DNA of 64,000 nucleotides, taken from contig JAIOJX010000003.1 of assembly GCA_022376925.1 (NCBI GenBank), positions 39,913,874-39,977,873 on the forward strand. The letters are read 5' to 3'. The stretch comes from Tragulus kanchil. Taxonomy: Eukaryota > Chordata > Mammalia > Artiodactyla > Tragulidae. The translations under genes and the position numbers were made by a program. This document shows positions 46,416-58,102 of this stretch, piece after piece (positions within the stretch are counted from its first letter, which is position 1; each line of letters opens with the position of its first letter). The notes beneath the pieces are model-generated. The model worked only from the letters and a program-made list of their open reading frames with translations. It was not told where the DNA came from and did not search any database.

Positions 46416-48984
46416 CAAATATCTTGGCTAATTTCCAGAGTCAAAATATTGACTTGCTTTGTGGTGTGTAATTAAAGTACTATTTTTAGCTTTTGCATTA
46501 GGAATGAATCTAGTAGAGAACTGTAGTTGGCTTCCCCCTGCAGAAGGCAACAGCTCAGGAAACAATTGCATCTAATGGAATGATCTCAGCTGAGGAATAT
46601 GGAGCTTTTGCATTGTGAGTAAAGAAATATTACTCTCTGGTCCTATCAGCATTCAGAAAAACTATTAAAATGTTTTTTCAAGTGTTTTCCTAGGACATAG
46701 GGCTCATTGCAAACTCTAATGGGAAAATAGGAGCTGTAAGTAAGTGGTAGTAGGAAATGATATGATAATATCTATAGTTCAAACCATCAGAGTTCATATT
46801 CAGGTGACAGTTGCTCAACTACCTGTTGAAATTGACATTCATCAGGTGGATTTCCTCAGGGAAATAAATTTAATTGTTTCGTAGGAATACCTCATTCTAC
46901 CTAATAACTTCTTTTTCCCAAAGGGTCTCATTTCCACATCTTCAAAAATGTCAGTCATTCATCCTTACAAAATCACAATTTTCAAATGAGCTTGGAAGAG
47001 AGCTTGCCTAATTCTGTCTTCCTGAAGCAAAAATTTACAATGCCTGAAGAGCAACTGCCAGTGAAATATGACAGAAAAATACAAGGTTCAAACCAAAAAA
47101 AAAAAACGTAGAATGTTTTAAGAAACAGTCAAAGACAGTATTAAGTTCATCGCTTTTTAAAGGAGTAAAATGTGGCCAATAGATTGGGTAATTAGGAAGC
47201 AGTTGAGTGATTTTGTAAGAGCAAGGGCTGGACAACACAATTTGAAAATAAAAATTAAACAGGGAACAATAGGTAGACAACATTTTCTTGAGAAGTTTAG
47301 TGGGAAGGAGATGAGGAAGATGGTGCAGTGTGTTGATGAAAAATGTATCTGCAGCTGGAGAATTCTAGGATGAGAGACATTTAAGTTCTTCGAAAGCAGA
47401 AAGAAAAGTGCAAGTGAAATTGAAAAAGGATAAACTCAAGAGGAAGAGAGGACACTTGGAGTAAGATTCCTAAAGATTTGGGGATGGATATAATAAAGCA
47501 TAAAGACGGAGGGATTGGCTTTGACATGGAGAAGTGTTAGCCACTTTCAGTTTGGAGGTAGGTAGTCCAGGAAGAAAAGGATCTGTATGGGGTTGGTGGA
47601 GATTAAGGTTAGGAGATGAACAGGAAATAGTGTTTATACTTGATGCCTTATGTTTCTTCATATTAAAGTTATCTTGGATGAAATGAAAAAATATGATAAA
47701 AGTATTTGTAGGAACTCTTTTTTTCACCGTGAGTTGAGCTCAGGTCCATCCCTGTACTTCAGTGATATAGAGTCTGGCTTGCAAGATAAAATGACATTCA
47801 TAGAGAACGCTGTGTCCAAAGCAACAGATTTTCATGAAAAATTTAATGCTGGACATTCATATGAAAACCAGTAGGATGGTCATTGTAGTTATATAGTTTT
47901 AAAATCTAGCTTGTACAGCTCATCAATTGATTTTGTTATTTGAATCCAATCTACTCAGCACCCATGGAGGATAGCATGATTCTTCATTACAGCATATGCT
48001 CACCTGTGGGGGACCGCTTTCTGTACTTTTCACAAGAGCAGACTAGCATTCCAAAAAATGCATTCTGTAGTCAAGAAAGGCTCAGGGCTTTTTTTTTCTA
48101 CTTTGTGTTTTTCTTGCCCTTGTTTCCTTTTTGCCTTTGACCTATGTTCTTTCATCAGGAATGTTATAAATATATAATTTTCCTGTAAGCCTGTAAGTGG
48201 GTTCTGAATTATAGGCTTATCAATCCTCTTTTATATGTCTCAGGAAAAAAAATAGAATTCAGTCTGAAAACATTGCCCTTGGATGCTTTAGTACAATTAT
48301 GACCTTGGAGAAAATACAGTAGCTTTTTTCTAGAAATGGTATCTGACTGTCATAGCCATCTTACAGATATTTTATATGAGGAGGAATAGAGGGTCACTTC
48401 AAACTTCATAAAGTACATACTAATAGTCACTTAAATGCAAGACTAGAAGATGACTGGGTTAGTAACCCACTTAGATTGAGTGATAATAGATTTCTAAAGC
48501 TGAAAATGGAGAAAATATCAGGCTAGAAATATCCGTGGAGGCCTAACAGGCAGAAAAATAATACAGCTGAGTTGATTTTTATGATCAAGACCATTTATAA
48601 TAAAGGAATGTATAAATTTAATGTGCCCTTTATATTGAACAAAGGTAAAAAAAAATAAATGGGGGTCTCTGCCTTTTATGAAAAATGCATTTTAACTTGG
48701 ATACCATAGAAATGCTATGGAAGAGGAGGATTGCCGTGCTCACAGGGAGTGTATACAAAAGGGAGGGCAAGAGTCTAGCCACTGTTTCTATCTGATTGTG
48801 GCCTAACTGCACCACATTTATCATGAAGGAGACAAAGCTTGGAATCCAATTGACTGCCTTTGCTGTGGAGTGTGTTAACTTCACCCACAAAAGTAACACA
48901 TGATGTATTTTTCGTAGTAAGACTTACTCTTTTCTAAGATTCTTTTAAAATGTGGGCATTTTAAGTCTTTACTGAATTTGTTAC
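46416..48984. other. Long unique stretch, no confident gene
   Basis: About 2.6 kb with no recognised young repeat or duplication. 47480-47690 (GGAGGGATTGGCTTTGACAT, GTTTGGAGGTAGGTAGTCCA) resembles an old interspersed repeat that I cannot name. Open frames of 65-89 codons on both strands (47170-47373, 47650-47874, 48630-48899) have no recognisable domain or partner exons. Confidence 0.55.
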
Positions 48985-49120
48985 AATATTGGTTCTGGGT
49001 TATATTTCGGTTGCTTGGCCACAAGGCATGAGATCTTAGTGCCCTGACCAAGGATCTAACCCACACTCCCTGCATTGGGAGGCAAAGTTTTAACCACTGG
49101 ACTGCCAGAAAAGTCACAAA
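48985..49120 (-). mobile_element. Older CHR-type tRNA SINE fragment
   Basis: Reading on plus: TTGCTTGGCCACAAGGCATG, AGATCTTAGTGCCCTGACCA, AGGATCTAACCCACACTCC and TTAACCACTGGACTGCCAGA. This is the reverse complement of a CHR-type head. It differs from the CHR-like family at 8517. Confidence 0.8.
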
Positions 49121-50040
49121 GACTGACTCTGTTTTTAAATACTGAATCAAAATTCAGCTTATGTCAGTATTTTCAAAGGACCTTTATTTTTTATCCTGTC
49201 TGTTTACTTAGCAAATGATTTCTTTCCTATTATAACTATCACTATTTTTCTCTTTTCAAAAATTTTGTCCCATTCCTGGTTATAAATCAAAGGCTTTGTC
49301 TAAAATATTGAATTGGACTATCAGCTTGCAGAAATCTTTGAAGGATAGCCTTTTTCATTAGTCTGTAGAAAATATCTTTGTTCTGAGCTTGATAGTTGTA
49401 GAATGTTCAGCTTTTCATTTTATAGCTCTGATTATTTTTATAGTTTGTGTTTTTTATTGTTACAAACTTAAGTTTTATTTAAAGTGCAGTCATTTTCCAC
49501 GTTCCCTATCTTAAGTTGTCCACATGAATATCCATAATTTGTTAAATTTTAAAATTATTTATATTGTTCACACTTTTTCATCATGGAAAGCAGAATACAT
49601 TTAGGGATGCAAGGTGTATTGTTTCTAAACCTAGAATATGTTTTTTATGAATAAAGAAGAAAGTTATTGGAGATAAAGGACGCAGTATAATCCAGAGTCT
49701 ACTTTCTAGATTAATAGTGTCTTACAACAGTGATGCAACTGCTTTTACAAAATTAAATTGGAATTGAATCAACAGCTTTTTCCTGGTTCACTGAAAGGCC
49801 CTATAAAGAAACTCAATTCCATCCAGGCAGTGTTTAACACTTCAAAGAGCGTCATATGCTGCTGTTTGGGATTGTAGTCACACATAACTATGTGTACAGA
49901 ACTTCAGACCAGCCAGGGACTCACACAACATTAGACAGTTTAACTAGGATGCTTTAAGGTGAAACTTCTCATAATCTTTTCCTCAAATGCCTTCCATACC
50001 TTACACAGTAGATGGTAGATGCCTAAAATATTTAAATCTC
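49121..50040. other. Unique AT-rich DNA, no gene seen
   Basis: About 920 bases with no recognised element. Confidence 0.5.
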
Positions 50041-50062
50041 GTGTGTGTATGTGTGTGTGTGT
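50041..50062 (+). repeat. TG microsatellite
   Basis: GTGTGTGTATGTGTGTGTGT, directly before a minus-strand Bov-tA SINE. Confidence 0.85.
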
Positions 50063-50279
50063 GCGAGGCATGTACACTCAGTCAGTCATGTCCAGCCCTT
50101 TGTGACCCCATGGACTATAGCCAACCAGGCTCCTTTGTCCATGGGATTCTCTAGGCAAGCATACTGGAGTGGGTAGCTATTCCCTTCTCCAGGAGATCTT
50201 CCCAACCCAGGGATCGAACCCTCGTCTCTTGTGTCTCCTTTATTGGCAGGCAGATTCTTGGGTACCACCTGGGAAACCC
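50063..50279 (-). mobile_element. Bov-tA SINE
   Basis: Minus strand: CACTCAGTCAGTCATGTCCA, CCCATGGACTATAGCCAACC, AGATCTTCCCAACCCAGGGA and TACCACCTGGGAAACCCT. Confidence 0.9.
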
Positions 50280-50559
50280 TTAAGTCTTTTCTAGGTCTCA
50301 TGAATTCTTCAAGAAAGAGCTGATTTGTCCATTTCTGTCTTCCAGATGTTGTGATTTGGTGCTTTGTTGACTGATGAGTTAATTATTGTTTTCATGAAAA
50401 CTTTCCATTTCCATGGTTGCTAGAGTCAATCTACCTTTCAGACAGTGTTACAAAAAAAAAAAAAAAAAACAAGTAAAAGAAGCCAAAAGATGTTAGCAAC
50501 AGCCTTTTCCTTTAACAGGAGAAAAAAATATATTTTACTGTGAAATAAAATGCACATAA
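50280..50559. other. Unique DNA with poly-A
   Basis: A homopolymer at about 50451-50469. Nothing else recognised. Confidence 0.5.
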
Positions 50560-51535
50560 AGCACAGAAATAAAAAAGGTATAACTCATTGAATTATTATA
50601 AAGTAAGCAGTAAGGTTAACAAACTGCCAGCAAGCCATTCCCACATGTTCTTCTCCATCCAAACCCTCCCCTACTCCTTATGGATAAACACTACTGTCAC
50701 TTTAATAGTGAAGCTACTCTTGCTTTTCTTCATTCAAATTACCACCTAAATAGGAATCATTAAGGACCACAGGTTAATTTCATCTTTTCTTATGAGAAGA
50801 GTCACCCATCATGATTTGTTCAGTTTCTCATTTATCCTGTTAATCATTGTAATTGCAGGATACCTGCATGCTCTTCATAGCTGCAATTTATTCACATTTT
50901 TAACCTACATATAGGAGTCTATTGTACCTAAATTTGTTCAGTTCACTGTTGATGAACACTTAGGTTGATTCTAGCTTTTGGCTGCTGTGGATGATACTGC
51001 TGTGCATCTGCTTTGGGTGTTCTTATGAGCATCTGGTATACATGTGTATTAGTACATCTAGGAGTGGAATTTCTGGGCCATAGAAAATGCATGTCTTCCA
51101 CTTTAGAACTTTCCCTTAGTGGATGTGCCAATTTACTCTGCCAATCACAATATATTAACATTCCTTTTGGCTGCATATCCTTATCAACCTTGGAAGGGTC
51201 AGGTCTTTGGATTTAGTGACAGTGGAAGGATTCTCCCTGTGAATGGAATTTGCATTAATTTTGCATAGTATTTGACTGTTCAGATACCCTTTTTAGGTGA
51301 CAGTTTAAGTCTTTTGCCAATTTTCTTTGAGTTATCCTTTTTCTGTTGAGTTTTAGGAGTTCTCTATTACTCTGAATATAGCCCCCCTATCAGTTATACA
51401 TTTGTAAATATCCTTTCCCAGTCTGTGGCTTACCTTGCATTGCCTTCATGGTATCTTTGGGAAAAGAACTCCTTAATTACTCAAAATTATCAGTCTTTTA
51501 CTCAGTACATTTAATATCCCTCTCTTCTTTAAGTT
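50560..51535 (-). mobile_element. L1M 3' end, antisense
   Basis: Reverse complement of an old L1 3' UTR: GTTCAGTTCACTGTTGATGA, GCTGTGGATGATACTGCTGT, TCTAGGAGTGGAATTTCTGG, CTTAGTGGATGTGCCAATTT, TTTTGCCAATTTTCTTTGAG and ATCCTTTCCCAGTCTGTGGC. Diverged but in the correct order. Confidence 0.85.
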
Positions 51536-51624
51536 ATTTTCAGTAAAAATTTAAAGAACTTATGTAATGAGAAAATGAAAACATTGCGTTATGAATTTTG
51601 ACAAATAATTGTGCTTGTAAAATG

Positions 51625-51893
51625 GGGCTTCCCTGGTGGTCCAGTGGGTGAAGAGTCTGCCTTGCAGTGCAGGGGGCACTGGGTTCATCCCTGGCCCAGG
51701 AAGATCCTGCGTGCCACAGACCAGCTGGACCGGTGTGTCCATTTGCCAGCTGGCGCTCTGGAGTGAATGTGCCCAGAGTCAGTGCTCTGCAAGGAGAGAG
51801 GCCGCTGAGATGGGAGGCCCACACATGCCAAAGAATAAAGATGGATGAAAATAATAACTAAGAAAGATCGTGAAAAAAGTTTTTTTAAAAAAA
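51625..51893 (+). mobile_element. CHR-like tRNA-derived SINE
   Basis: Head GGGGCTTCCCTGGTGGTCCA and GGTTCATCCCTGGCCCAGGA, body CCACAGACCAGCTGGACCGG, A-rich tail. A short target-site duplication, GTAAAATG, is at 51617-51624 and 51894-51901. Repeated at 52734-53002. Confidence 0.9.
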
Positions 51894-51901
51894 GTAAAAT
51901 G

Positions 51902-52536
51902 CATGGAGAGATCAAGATGGTGGAATAGTAGCATGCCAGGCTCACCACCTCACACGTCAGCTGCTTATGTAGCAACTCTCACTGAAAGCGAACTGGAGAT
52001 GAACAGGGCAGCTCTGCTACAATGGAGGCTGTAAAGGAACATTGGCATGCAGTCGGGAAGATAGAGAGGAGGGCCACTCTGGTCAGGAACCCCCACTTGC
52101 TAGGGGACAAGAAGAAAGGAATATCCTCCATGGGGAACAAGCAGCTTGAGCCACATCTTAGGGACCCCAGCCCTTGACTCCAACACCAGGAAGATGAGCG
52201 CCCTCAACTGGCTTGAAAATCAGAGGCACTTACCCAAAGGCTATAAAAAAACAAAGCTCTTTGCTTGGAAAGTGAAGCAGTATGGAAATCGCAGGTAGAA
52301 AACTGCCTTCGGCTCTGGCTGGCTTGCCCAGACCATCCCAGGGCACCACCAGGCCACACGGGGTTTTCCTCCAGCCAGGCTTGACCTCCCGCCAAGGTAA
52401 CTGCTGCCAGCACAATGAGGGAAGTTCCTCAAACACTAAAACAGAACTAGAATACGATCCAGCAGTTCCACTCCTGGGTATATATCTGGAAAAAAAAAAA
52501 AGGGGGCTAATTAGAAAAAAGATATGCATAGAAGCT
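51902..52536 (+). mobile_element. L1 with 5' region joined to 3' end (copy 1, cut)
   Basis: GAGATCAAGATGGTGGAATA at 51907 is typical of an L1 5' UTR start. From about 52410, GGGAAGTTCCTCAAACACTA, ATACGATCCAGCAGTTCCAC and TCCTGGGTATATATCTGG are the distal ORF2 end of L1. Almost all of ORF1 and ORF2 is missing between them. Cut at 52536 by duplication 15. Confidence 0.75.
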
Positions 52537-52733
52537 CTGTGGCTTACCTTGCACTTCATGGTATCTTTGGGAAAAGAACTCCTTAATTACTCAAAATTAT
52601 CAGTCTTTACTCAGTACATTTAATATCCCTCTCTTCTTTAAGTTATTTTCAGTAAAAATTTAAAGAACTTATGTAATGAGAAAATGAAAACATTGCGTTA
52701 TGAATTTTGACAAATAATTGTGCTTGTAAAATG

Positions 52734-53002
52734 GGGCTTCCCTGGTGGTCCAGTGGGTGAAGAGTCTGCCTTGCAGTGCAGGGGGCACTGGGTTCATCCC
52801 TGGCCCAGGAAGATCCTGCGTGCCACAGACCAGCTGGACCGGTGTGTCCATTTGCCAGCTGGCGCTCTGGAGTGAATGTGCCCAGAGTCAGTGCTCTGCA
52901 AGGAGAGAGGCCGCTGAGATGGGAGGCCCACACATGCCAAAGAATAAAGATGGATGAAAATAATAACTAAGAAAGATCGTGAAAAAAGTTTTTTTAAAAA
53001 AA
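52734..53002 (+). mobile_element. CHR-like SINE (duplicate of 51625-51893)
   Basis: Identical at offset 1109. Confidence 0.9.
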
Positions 53003-53010
53003 GTAAAATG

Positions 53011-54160
53011 CATGGAGAGATCAAGATGGTGGAATAGTAGCATGCCAGGCTCACCACCTCACAAGTCAGCTGCTTATGTAGCAACTCTCACTGAAAGCGA
53101 ACTGGAGATGAACAGGGCAGCTCTGCTACAATGGAGGCTGTAAAGGAACATTGGCATGCAGTCGGGAAGATAGAGAGGAGGGCCACTCTGGTCAGGAACC
53201 CCCACTTGCTAGGGGACAAGAAGAAAGGAATATCCTCCATGGGGAACAAGCAGCTTGAGCCACATCTTAGGGACCCCAGCCCTTGACTCCAACACCAGGA
53301 AGATGAGCGCCCTCAACTGGCTTGAAAATCAGAGGCACTTACCCAAAGGCTATAAAAAAACAAAGCTCTTTGCTTGGAAAGTGAACGCAGTATGGAAATC
53401 GCAGGTAGAAAACTGCCTTCGGCTCTGGCTGGCTTGCCCAGACCATCCCAGGGCACCACCAGGCCACACGGGGTTTTCCTCCAGCCAGGGCTTGACCTCC
53501 CGCCAAGGTAACTGCTGCCAGCACAATGAGGGAAGTTCCTCAAACACTAAAAACAGAACTAGAATACGATCCAGCAGTTCCACTCCTGGGTATATATCTG
53601 GAAAAAAAAAAAAGGGGGCTAATTAGAAAAAAGATATGCATAGAAGCTCTGTTTACAATAGTGAAAGTGGGGAAGCAACTTGTGTCCATCAACAGATCAA
53701 TGGATAAAGATGTGGTATAGGGACACAATGGACACTACTACTCAGACATAAAATAGACTACAATTTCAACATTTGCAGTAAGACCAACAGACCTGGAGGG
53801 CATTATGCTTAGTGAAGTAAATCAGACAGAGAAAGACAAATACTGTATGATTTCACTTATATTTGAAATCTAAAAAATAAAGCAAATGAATTAATATAAC
53901 AAAACAATAACTCTCATAGGCACAGAGAAGAGTGATTACCAGTGGAGAGACGGGTCAGAGGAAGGGCTAGACAGGGGAAAGAAATTAAACAGTATAAACT
54001 ACTATGTATAAAATCAGTAATATATGAAGATATAATATAAAACACAGGGAATGTAACCAATATTTTATAATAACTTTAAATGGAATATAATCTATAAAAA
54101 TATCAAATCATTCTGTTGTATACCAGAAACTAACACAACTCAATAAATCTTCTAGACTTC
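53011..54160 (+). mobile_element. L1 with internal deletion (copy 2, through 3' end)
   Basis: Same L1 as at 51902 but continuing: TTTACAATAGTGAAAGTGGG, GTGTCCATCAACAGATCAAT, GACAAATACTGTATGATTTC, CACAGGGAATGTAACCAATA and CCAGAAACTAACACAACTCA are consecutive L1 3' UTR blocks. It ends at about 54160, before a GA/GATA-rich run at 54170-54200. No intact reading frame remains. Confidence 0.85.
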
Positions 54161-54369
54161 TGTACAAAAATAGAGAGAGAGATAGGGAGATAGAGATAGG
54201 GGAAAACACTTAAAAATAAAAGGCTGGCAAAAAGTAAAAAAGTGTAGAAGAAATATTAGCATTCAAAAGTAAAAACAGGTAACATATGTATTTTTAACTG
54301 TGTAAGATATTTTCTTGCTGCTCTTGTTGTACTGACTCAATATTATATTTTAAATGCTGAGTACAATTT

Positions 54370-54530
54370 TATTTGATGTGTATTTTATTTTTATTAATAT
54401 TTATTTATTTTATTATTTTTGGCCACAAGTCATGTGGGATCTTAGCTCCCTGGCCAGGGATTGAAACTTTGACCCGTGAAGTAGAAGTGAGGAGTCGGAA
54501 CCACTGGACGTCCAGGGAAGTTCCTCAACA
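54370..54530 (-). mobile_element. Older CHR-type tRNA SINE fragment
   Basis: On plus: TTTATTTTTATTAATATTTA tail, TTTGGCCACAAGTCATGTGG, ATCTTAGCTCCCTGGCCAGG, GGAACCACTGGACGTCCAGG. A reverse complement of a CHR-type head. Confidence 0.85.
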
Positions 54531-54985
54531 TTAGTTTTTGAAGATGTGAATGCATCAGTTGAAATTCCTAACAAAATTGCTTCACAGATTTCTCTACAAA
54601 ATTACTAATTCCTCAGAGAAAATGCAAATAACTTCAGGACAAAAAGAACATGACTGTTTATTCAGCAGTATTTATATGTACCTGTTTGAACTTTGATTTG
54701 TTTCATACTGAAGTAATAGTATGCTTTGCAAAAGACTGTCTAGTGACTAAGTGAATTTTCACAAAAACGAGAAAATCAGGACTATAACAGTAACATGAAT
54801 TACTAGTAGTTTTAGCTGTGATTTTTATGGGTTTTTAATTTTTCTAAATTACTGAAGAATTACTACCAGAAGATTATTTACATAAAATATCATTATATCA
54901 GACTTTAATTAAAGGATCAAAATTTAAACGGTTGTGTTTTAAACCAAACAATGCTTTTAAATATATATATTTCAAGACAAAAACA
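54531..54985. other. Unique AT-rich DNA
   Basis: Nothing recognised in about 450 bases. Confidence 0.5.
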
Positions 54986-54989
54986 TCAT

Positions 54990-55690
54990 TCACTTAGCAC
55001 TCACTTTGCAGAAGCTTTTATTGAAATATTTGTCTTTCATGTTTTGAGATTATTGAGATTCTCTATTTATTTTTGCATTTTTTGTTAGTGGTACTTTTCT
55101 TAGGAATTTGCCCATTAAATCTATATTTTCAAATTTATTTTCATTCAGTGCAAAACTATTTCTGTTTTCATTTTTATGTCATCCTGTACCCAATGTTATT
55201 TTTTTTACCCAATGGTATTTAGAACTTTATAATTTTCCATAATTCCATAATAAAAATTGATACTGGGATATTCTAGTTAATTGTTATTGTTTTCTGAGTT
55301 ATATAGTCTTTTACAATTTATTGAGATTTAAGGAGTGTGTACCAGTATTAATAAATTGAAAAAGATCTGTATTCCAAGATTGCTGTGAGTGCTAGTCTAT
55401 TGATACTTAGGTCAATTAGGTAAAACATTAATTGCATAGTTAAAACTTGTCTATATTCCTTACCAAATTTTTCAGTTTACAGAAAAATTGATGTTAAAGT
55501 CTTCCACTTATAATTGTGATTTTGTCTATTTCATCTTAGTTGCTTTTTTCCTTTATATATTTGAGACTGTATAAATAGTTGTACCTATTTACAACTGATC
55601 CTTTTATCACTATGACATGCCCTTTCTGGTGTCAGTCTTAGCGTTTCCTCTATTTGATATGAGAGACAATAGGAAAAGTTGCATTTAGCA
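54990..55690 (-). mobile_element. Degenerate L1 ORF2 segment, antisense
   Basis: Blocks AGGAATTTGCCCATTAAATC, ATTTATTTTCATTCAGTGCA, AGGTCAATTAGGTAAAACAT, AAGTCTTCCACTTATAATTG, TGATTTTGTCTATTTCATCT and GATCCTTTTATCACTATGAC follow the reverse complement of an L1 ORF2 in order. Many stops break the frame. Confidence 0.8.
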
Positions 55691-55734
55691 TCATTTTATA
55701 AGTTCTAACTTGTATGCAGAATTTAGATCTTTAA

Positions 55735-55950
55735 AATGGCACTAGTTGTAAAGACCCTGCCCGTTAATGCAGGAGACTAAGTGACGCAGATTCAGTCCCC
55801 GTGTCAGGAAGATCCCCTGGAGAATGGCATGACAACCCACTCCAGTATTCTTGCCTGAAGAGTCCCATGGACAGAGGAACCTGGTGGGCTACAGTCCACG
55901 GGGTCATAAAGAGTTAGACACCACTGAAGTGAGTTGGTATGCAGGCACAC
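55735..55950 (+). mobile_element. Bov-tA SINE
   Basis: ATGGCACTAGTTGTAAAGAC, CACTCCAGTATTCTTGCCTG, CCCATGGACAGAGGAACCTG and GAGTTAGACACCACTGAAGT. The right part is repeated at 57002-57070. Confidence 0.9.
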
Positions 55951-58102
55951 ACAGAAGATTCCTTTCAATAAGAAAAATTTATCTGGCCCCTCAACAAGCT
56001 AAGACAAATGTTTGTGGTAAAATATTATGTATGGAATTGTCAGCAGTATCTTGACATTTATAAACTCATGGTACAGGAAGTTATAGTAAGTTATGCTGAG
56101 AAAAGATGTCCACAAATGCCTTGTTTCATCCTAAATGAAATAAAACTGATAACCAAGAAAGATGGAGTGCCTCAGTGATCCTGGTAATCAATGAGGGAGA
56201 TTGTTAAAGCATTTGAGATGTAGAGGGTACACCCTAAGATGATCTCCTTTTAAAATTATTTTTATTTTAATTCATCAGTTCTTTTTCAATATCAAGAAGA
56301 AAACTTTAGGTCAATTAATGGTTGAAATTCTGTGTGACATTATCTGATATTTTCTCCCTGAGTAATATGTTTTGGGAGAAATGTATGCATGTATGTACAT
56401 TTACATACACACACATAGTCTATGTACATTTACACATATACATTAAGGGAGAACTTTTTTTCCAAGAATCTCAAGTAATACTACCTCTTGTTAATATCAG
56501 TTATAGTTACCACTTAGTTCCTTTAATCAATACAAAATTCTTATGACTTCTCATTACCTGACTTTCAGATGAGCAATCAGTGTCCAGGGAAGGTAAATAA
56601 ACCACTGAAGAACACACAGCTTAAAGGAAAATGAGCCATTATAGAAACACAGGACTTTTTGAATCTAAAATCAATGCTCTTTGCACTATTATGTGCTATT
56701 AAGAACCACCTGCTTTTTGTCAAGTGAAAGCACAATGACCAAAAAAAAAAAATAAGAAGACCTCAATGTGAAGAAAATGATACTCTTAGGACACTCTAAA
56801 GTTCAACTGCAAGAAACATGCAGTTAAAACATGTTGGGAAAAAATCCATATAGCATGCCGAGTTTCTTGGCAGGCAGGACTGAGGCCATCCAGATGCAAA
56901 ATCAATTAGAAAAAGCCAGAGATCAAAGAGCAATATTGTGGACCTTGTTTCATGAATACCATGGATACAGGGTCTGTTTGTCCATTTTATCAAGAGCCCA
57001 GCCTGGTGGGCTACAGTCCACGGGGTCATAAAGAGTTAGACACCACTGAAGTGAGTTGGTATGCAGGCACACACAGAAGATTCCTTTCAATAAGAAAAAT
57101 TTATCTGGCCCCTCAACAAGCTAAGACAAATGTTTGTGGTAAAATATTATGTATGGAATTGTCAGCAGTATCTTGACATTTATAAACTCATGGTACAGGA
57201 AGTTATAGTAAGTTATGCTGAGAAAAGATGTCCACAAATGCCTTGTTTCATCCTAAATGAAATAAAACTGATAACCAAGAAAGATGGAGTGCCTCAGTGA
57301 TCCTGGTAATCAATGAGGGAGATTGTTAAAGCATTTGAGATGTAGAGGGTACACCCTAAGATGATCTCCTTTTAAAATTATTTTTATTTTAATTCATCAG
57401 TTCTTTTTCAATATCAAGAAGAAAACTTTAGGTCAATTAATGGTTGAAATTCTGTGTGACATTATCTGATATTTTCTCCCTGAGTAATATGTTTTGGGAG
57501 AAATGTATGCATGTATGTACATTTACATACACACACATAGTCTATGTACATTTACACATATACATTAAGGGAGAACTTTTTTTCCAAGAATCTCAAGTAA
57601 TACTACCTCTTGTTAATATCAGTTATAGTTACCACTTAGTTCCTTTAATCAATACAAAATTCTTATGACTTCTCATTACCTGACTTTCAGATGAGCAATC
57701 AGTGTCCAGGGAAGGTAAATAAACCACTGAAGAACACACAGCTTAAAGGAAAATGAGCCATTATAGAAACACAGGACTTTTTGAATCTAAAATCAATGCT
57801 CTTTGCACTATTATGTGCTATTAAGAACCACCTGCTTTTTGTCAAGTGAAAGCACAATGACCAAAAAAAAAATAAGAAGACCTCAATGTGAAGAAAATGA
57901 TACTCTTAGGACACTCTAAAGTTCAACTGCAAGAAACATGCAGTTAAAACATGTTGGGAAAAAATCCATATAGCATGCCGAGTTTCTTGGCAGGCAGGAC
58001 TGAGGCCATCCAGATGCAAAATCAATTAGAAAAAGCCAGAGATCAAAGAGCAATATTGTGGACCTTGTTTCATGAATACCATGGATACAGGGTCTGTTTG
58101 TC
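55880..58102 (+). repeat. Tandem duplication 16 (offset 1122, then 1120)
   Basis: Copy 1 is 55880-56982 and copy 2 is 57002-58102. The start is CCTGGTGGGCTACAGTCC. The A run near 56741 is two bases shorter in copy 2. The 19 bases at 56983-57001 include AAGAGCCCAG, a shortened form of AAGAGTCCCATGGACAGAG just before copy 1. Confidence 0.95.
56535..56710 (+). repeat. MIR-like fragment
   Basis: ACCTGACTTTCAGATGAGCA, AAACCACTGAAGAACACACA, GCTTAAAGGAAAATGAGCC and CAATGCTCTTTGCACTATTA resemble a MIR 3' half. Repeated at about 57657-57830. Confidence 0.5.

Larger units (their letters stand above)
51423..53651 (+). repeat. Tandem duplication 15 (offset 1114 to 1109)
   Basis: Copy 1 is 51423-52536 and copy 2 is 52537-53651. 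Copy 2 lacks TTGC at its head (GCATTGCCTTCATGG against GCACTTCATGG), and TCTTTTACTC is TCTTTACTC. Near its end, copy 1 has single-base losses against copy 2: GTGAAGCAG against GTGAACGCAG, CCAGGCTTG against CCAGGGCTTG, and CTAAAACAG against CTAAAAACAG. One substitution is CACACGTCAG against CACAAGTCAG. Confidence 0.95.

Noticed and set aside
47650..47874. 74-codon open frame on + that looked exon-like
   Set aside because: I saw no convincing splice sites or family match, and it is too short to call.
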